From the NCBI RefSeq assembly GCF_026342405.1, contig NZ_JAPEMU010000001.1, positions 62,001-126,000 on the forward strand: a stretch of DNA of 64,000 bases, read 5' to 3'. The translations under genes and the position numbers were made by a program. Of this stretch, positions 62,382 to 64,000 are shown one piece after another; the first letter of the stretch is position 1, and each line of letters opens with the position of its first letter. The notes under the pieces were generated by a model. It saw only the letters and a program-made list of their open reading frames with translations, ran no database searches and was not told the DNA's origin. Source of the DNA: Kitasatospora sp. NBC_00240. GTDB lineage: Bacteria > Actinomycetota > Actinomycetes > Streptomycetales > Streptomycetaceae.

Positions 62382-63710
62382 GTGACGAACAAGACGTTCA
62401 GTGTCAACGGCCGGACCTACACGACACCGGGGTGCCCGGTCGTGGTGATCTGCATCGACGGCAGCGAACCGGACTACCACCTGGAGGCGATGGCGGCCGG
62501 CCGGATGCCCTGGCTCAGCAAGGTTCTCGCCGACGGTGGCAGCACCTGGGCGGCGCACTGCGCGATGCCCGCGCTGACCAACCCCAACAATGTGTCGATC
62601 GCGACCGGCCGCCCTCCGAGCACGCACGGCATCAGCGGAAACTACCTCTTCGACCCGCAGCTCGGTGAGGAGGTGCTGATGAACGACAAGCGCTTCCTGC
62701 GGGCACCCACCATCTTCGCCGCCGCGAACGAGGCCGGGCTGGACGTCGTCGTGGTGACGGCGAAGGACAAGCTGCGCCGGCTTCTGGGGGCCGGCCTGGT
62801 CGAGGACGGCCCCCGGCTGGACGGCGGGACGGGCGTCGCCGCCCCGTCGCGCCGCGGCATCTGCTTCTCCGCCGAGAAGGCCGACCAGGCGACCTGGGAG
62901 ACGAACGGGATCGGCGACGTCCTGGCACTGGTGGACCGGCCGCTGCCCGAGGTGTACTCGGCCGACCTCAGCGAGTTCGCGCTCGCCGCGGGCGCGGCGA
63001 TCATGGCGAGCCGCCCGGTGGACCTGATGTACCTGTCCCTGACCGACTACATCCAGCACAAGCACGCGCCGGGGACCGAGACCGCCAACGCGTTCTACGA
63101 GATGATCGACCGCTACGCCGCCAGACTGGACGAGTCCGGCGCGGTCGTGGTCCTGACCGCGGACCACGGCATGAGTGCGAAGAGCGACGAGGCGGGGGTG
63201 CCCCGCGTGGTCTATGTCGAGGACGAGGTGAAGCGTATTCTCGCTCTGGCGCCGGACGACGAACCCGAGGGTCTGCGGGTGATCCTCCCCATCACCGACC
63301 CGTACACCGTGCACCACGGCGCGCTCGGCTCCTTCGCCAGCGTCCACCTGCCGCCGGGAGCGGACCTCCAGGGCACGATCGACGCGCTGCGGGCGATCGA
63401 CGGGATCCAGGAGGTGCACGGCCGCGACGCGGCGGCCGAGCGGTTCTCGCTTCCCGCCGACCGGATCGGGGACATCGTGGTCCTTGCCGAGGCCGGCATC
63501 GCGCTCGGCCGGCACGCCGCCTGGCACGACCTCAGCCAGCTGGACGCCCCGCTGCGCTCCCACGGGGCCCTGGGCGAGCTGCGGATCCCCTTCCTGATCA
63601 ACCGTCGGCCGACCCGGCCCGACCCGCTCGGCAGTCCCCTCGGTGCGGAGGCCTGCGTGCACAACTACGACGCGTTCTGGGTGGCCACCACCTTGGTCGC
63701 CCAGCAGTAG
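62382..63710 (+). CDS. phnA: Phosphonoacetate hydrolase
   Basis: 442 residues of the alkaline-phosphatase superfamily. Metal residue D26 in VICIDGSEPDY, catalytic threonine T66 in ALTNPNNVSIATG, TADHGMSAKSD and a late HHGALGSFASVH histidine, as in PhnA. It hydrolyses the C-P bond of phosphonoacetate to acetate and phosphate. GTG 62382 has GGGAG 6 bp upstream; GTG 62340 is a weaker alternative. Divergent from the transporter and followed by the aldehyde dehydrogenase, completing an aminoethylphosphonate route. Confidence 0.95.
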   Translation: MTNKTFSVNGRTYTTPGCPVVVICIDGSEPDYHLEAMAAGRMPWLSKVLADGGSTWAAHCAMPALTNPNNVSIATGRPPSTHGISGNYLFDPQLGEEVLMNDKRFLRAPTIFAAANEAGLDVVVVTAKDKLRRLLGAGLVEDGPRLDGGTGVAAPSRRGICFSAEKADQATWETNGIGDVLALVDRPLPEVYSADLSEFALAAGAAIMASRPVDLMYLSLTDYIQHKHAPGTETANAFYEMIDRYAARLDESGAVVVLTADHGMSAKSDEAGVPRVVYVEDEVKRILALAPDDEPEGLRVILPITDPYTVHHGALGSFASVHLPPGADLQGTIDALRAIDGIQEVHGRDAAAERFSLPADRIGDIVVLAEAGIALGRHAAWHDLSQLDAPLRSHGALGELRIPFLINRRPTRPDPLGSPLGAEACVHNYDAFWVATTLVAQQ

Positions 63711-63832
63711 GCCCGCCGGTGGCCGGGTGCGAGCAGCGCCCGGCCGTCACCGGCTCGACAGCGGCCCCCACAGCCGCCCCAGCCGTGTACCGGCCCTGGT
63801 AGGCCACCCGACGACGACGTACGGAGTCTGCT

Positions 63833-64000
63833 GTGTTCCAACCGAGTTCCGATCACCTGCTCAACCACATCGACGGGCGGTGGCTCCCGGCCGCCGCCGG
63901 GCGCGTCCGCCCGAACATCAACCCGGCGAACACCGACGACGTGGTCGGTCGCTTCGCCGAGTCGGCGGCCGCCGACGCCGTCCACGCGGTCGACGCGGCC
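63833..64000 (+). CDS. Aldehyde dehydrogenase N-terminus (phosphonoacetaldehyde dehydrogenase candidate), partial
   Basis: 56 codons reach the right edge without a stop. It reads HIDGRWLPAAAGR followed by NINPANTDDVVGRFAES, the N-terminal strand and first helix of NAD-dependent aldehyde dehydrogenases. GTG 63833 has GGAG 9 bp upstream. By position it should be the PhnY-type enzyme turning phosphonoacetaldehyde into phosphonoacetate. The catalytic cysteine lies outside the window. Confidence 0.8.
   Translation, partial: MFQPSSDHLLNHIDGRWLPAAAGRVRPNINPANTDDVVGRFAESAAADAVHAVDAA

Overview
The window is very GC-rich with third positions dominated by G/C, uses many GTG starts and AGGAG-type ribosome binding sites, and carries SARP, MarR, TetR/GntR-type and SpoIIE-type regulation genes. 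This points to a streptomycete-type actinomycete (Streptomyces or Kitasatospora). I see no rRNA, tRNA, CRISPR array, transposase or integrase.

Layout. (1) 1-6036: a compact locus made of a SARP-type activator (minus strand, cut by the window edge) facing a short gene for a leader-plus-six-cysteine peptide. The peptide gene is followed by a perfect hairpin and then by four overlapping genes: a MauE-like membrane redox protein, a tethered thioredoxin, a one-piece ABC exporter and an S26 signal peptidase. Read together this looks like a dedicated system for making, oxidatively folding, exporting and trimming a small disulfide peptide, and it is the best candidate for an undescribed system here. 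(2) 6073-7901: a MarR/SRPBCC pair with its operator, then a membrane protein. (3) 8082-21951: a minus-strand run of ESX/WXG100-related genes: a two-propeller WD40 protein, three WXG100/PPE-like proteins and a 2,469-residue CpnT-like polymorphic protein with zincin and AbiEii-like nucleotidyltransferase modules. No secretion ATPase is in view. (4) 22-26.6 kb: GNAT, Nudix, PAP2, GntR and a secreted DUF3103-like protein. (5) 26.7-35.5 kb: a GMC oxidoreductase and its coupled partner under a large dyad operator, a two-component system, and an MMPL exporter with an LmeA-like protein. (6) 35.9-45.5 kb: metabolic and transport genes (MDR reductase, arginase-fold protein, isochorismatase, DHA2 exporter, YihY-like membrane protein, amidohydrolase), including a 14-bp minisatellite. 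(7) 45.7-54.5 kb: methyltransferase, MarR genes, an NmrA-like reductase, an orphan antitoxin-like protein, and a cluster of immunity-type genes (HEAT, CdiI_2-like, SUKH-4-like) with no toxin beside them. (8) 54.9-59.3 kb: phosphoglucomutase, a UBP zinc finger, a PAS-SpoIIE phosphatase and a YCII protein. (9) 59.5-64.0 kb: a phosphonate degradation cluster with a TIGR03364-type FAD oxidase, an OPA-type MFS transporter, phosphonoacetate hydrolase and the start of an aldehyde dehydrogenase. The divergent promoter region carries two T-N11-A boxes.

How they work together. Three coherent modules stand out: the peptide export locus, the ESX-like toxin locus, and the phosphonate pathway (AEP derivative to phosphonoacetaldehyde to phosphonoacetate to acetate plus phosphate). 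Most other genes are one- or two-gene units, several with a visible operator or terminator. All functional calls were read from the sequence without database searches.
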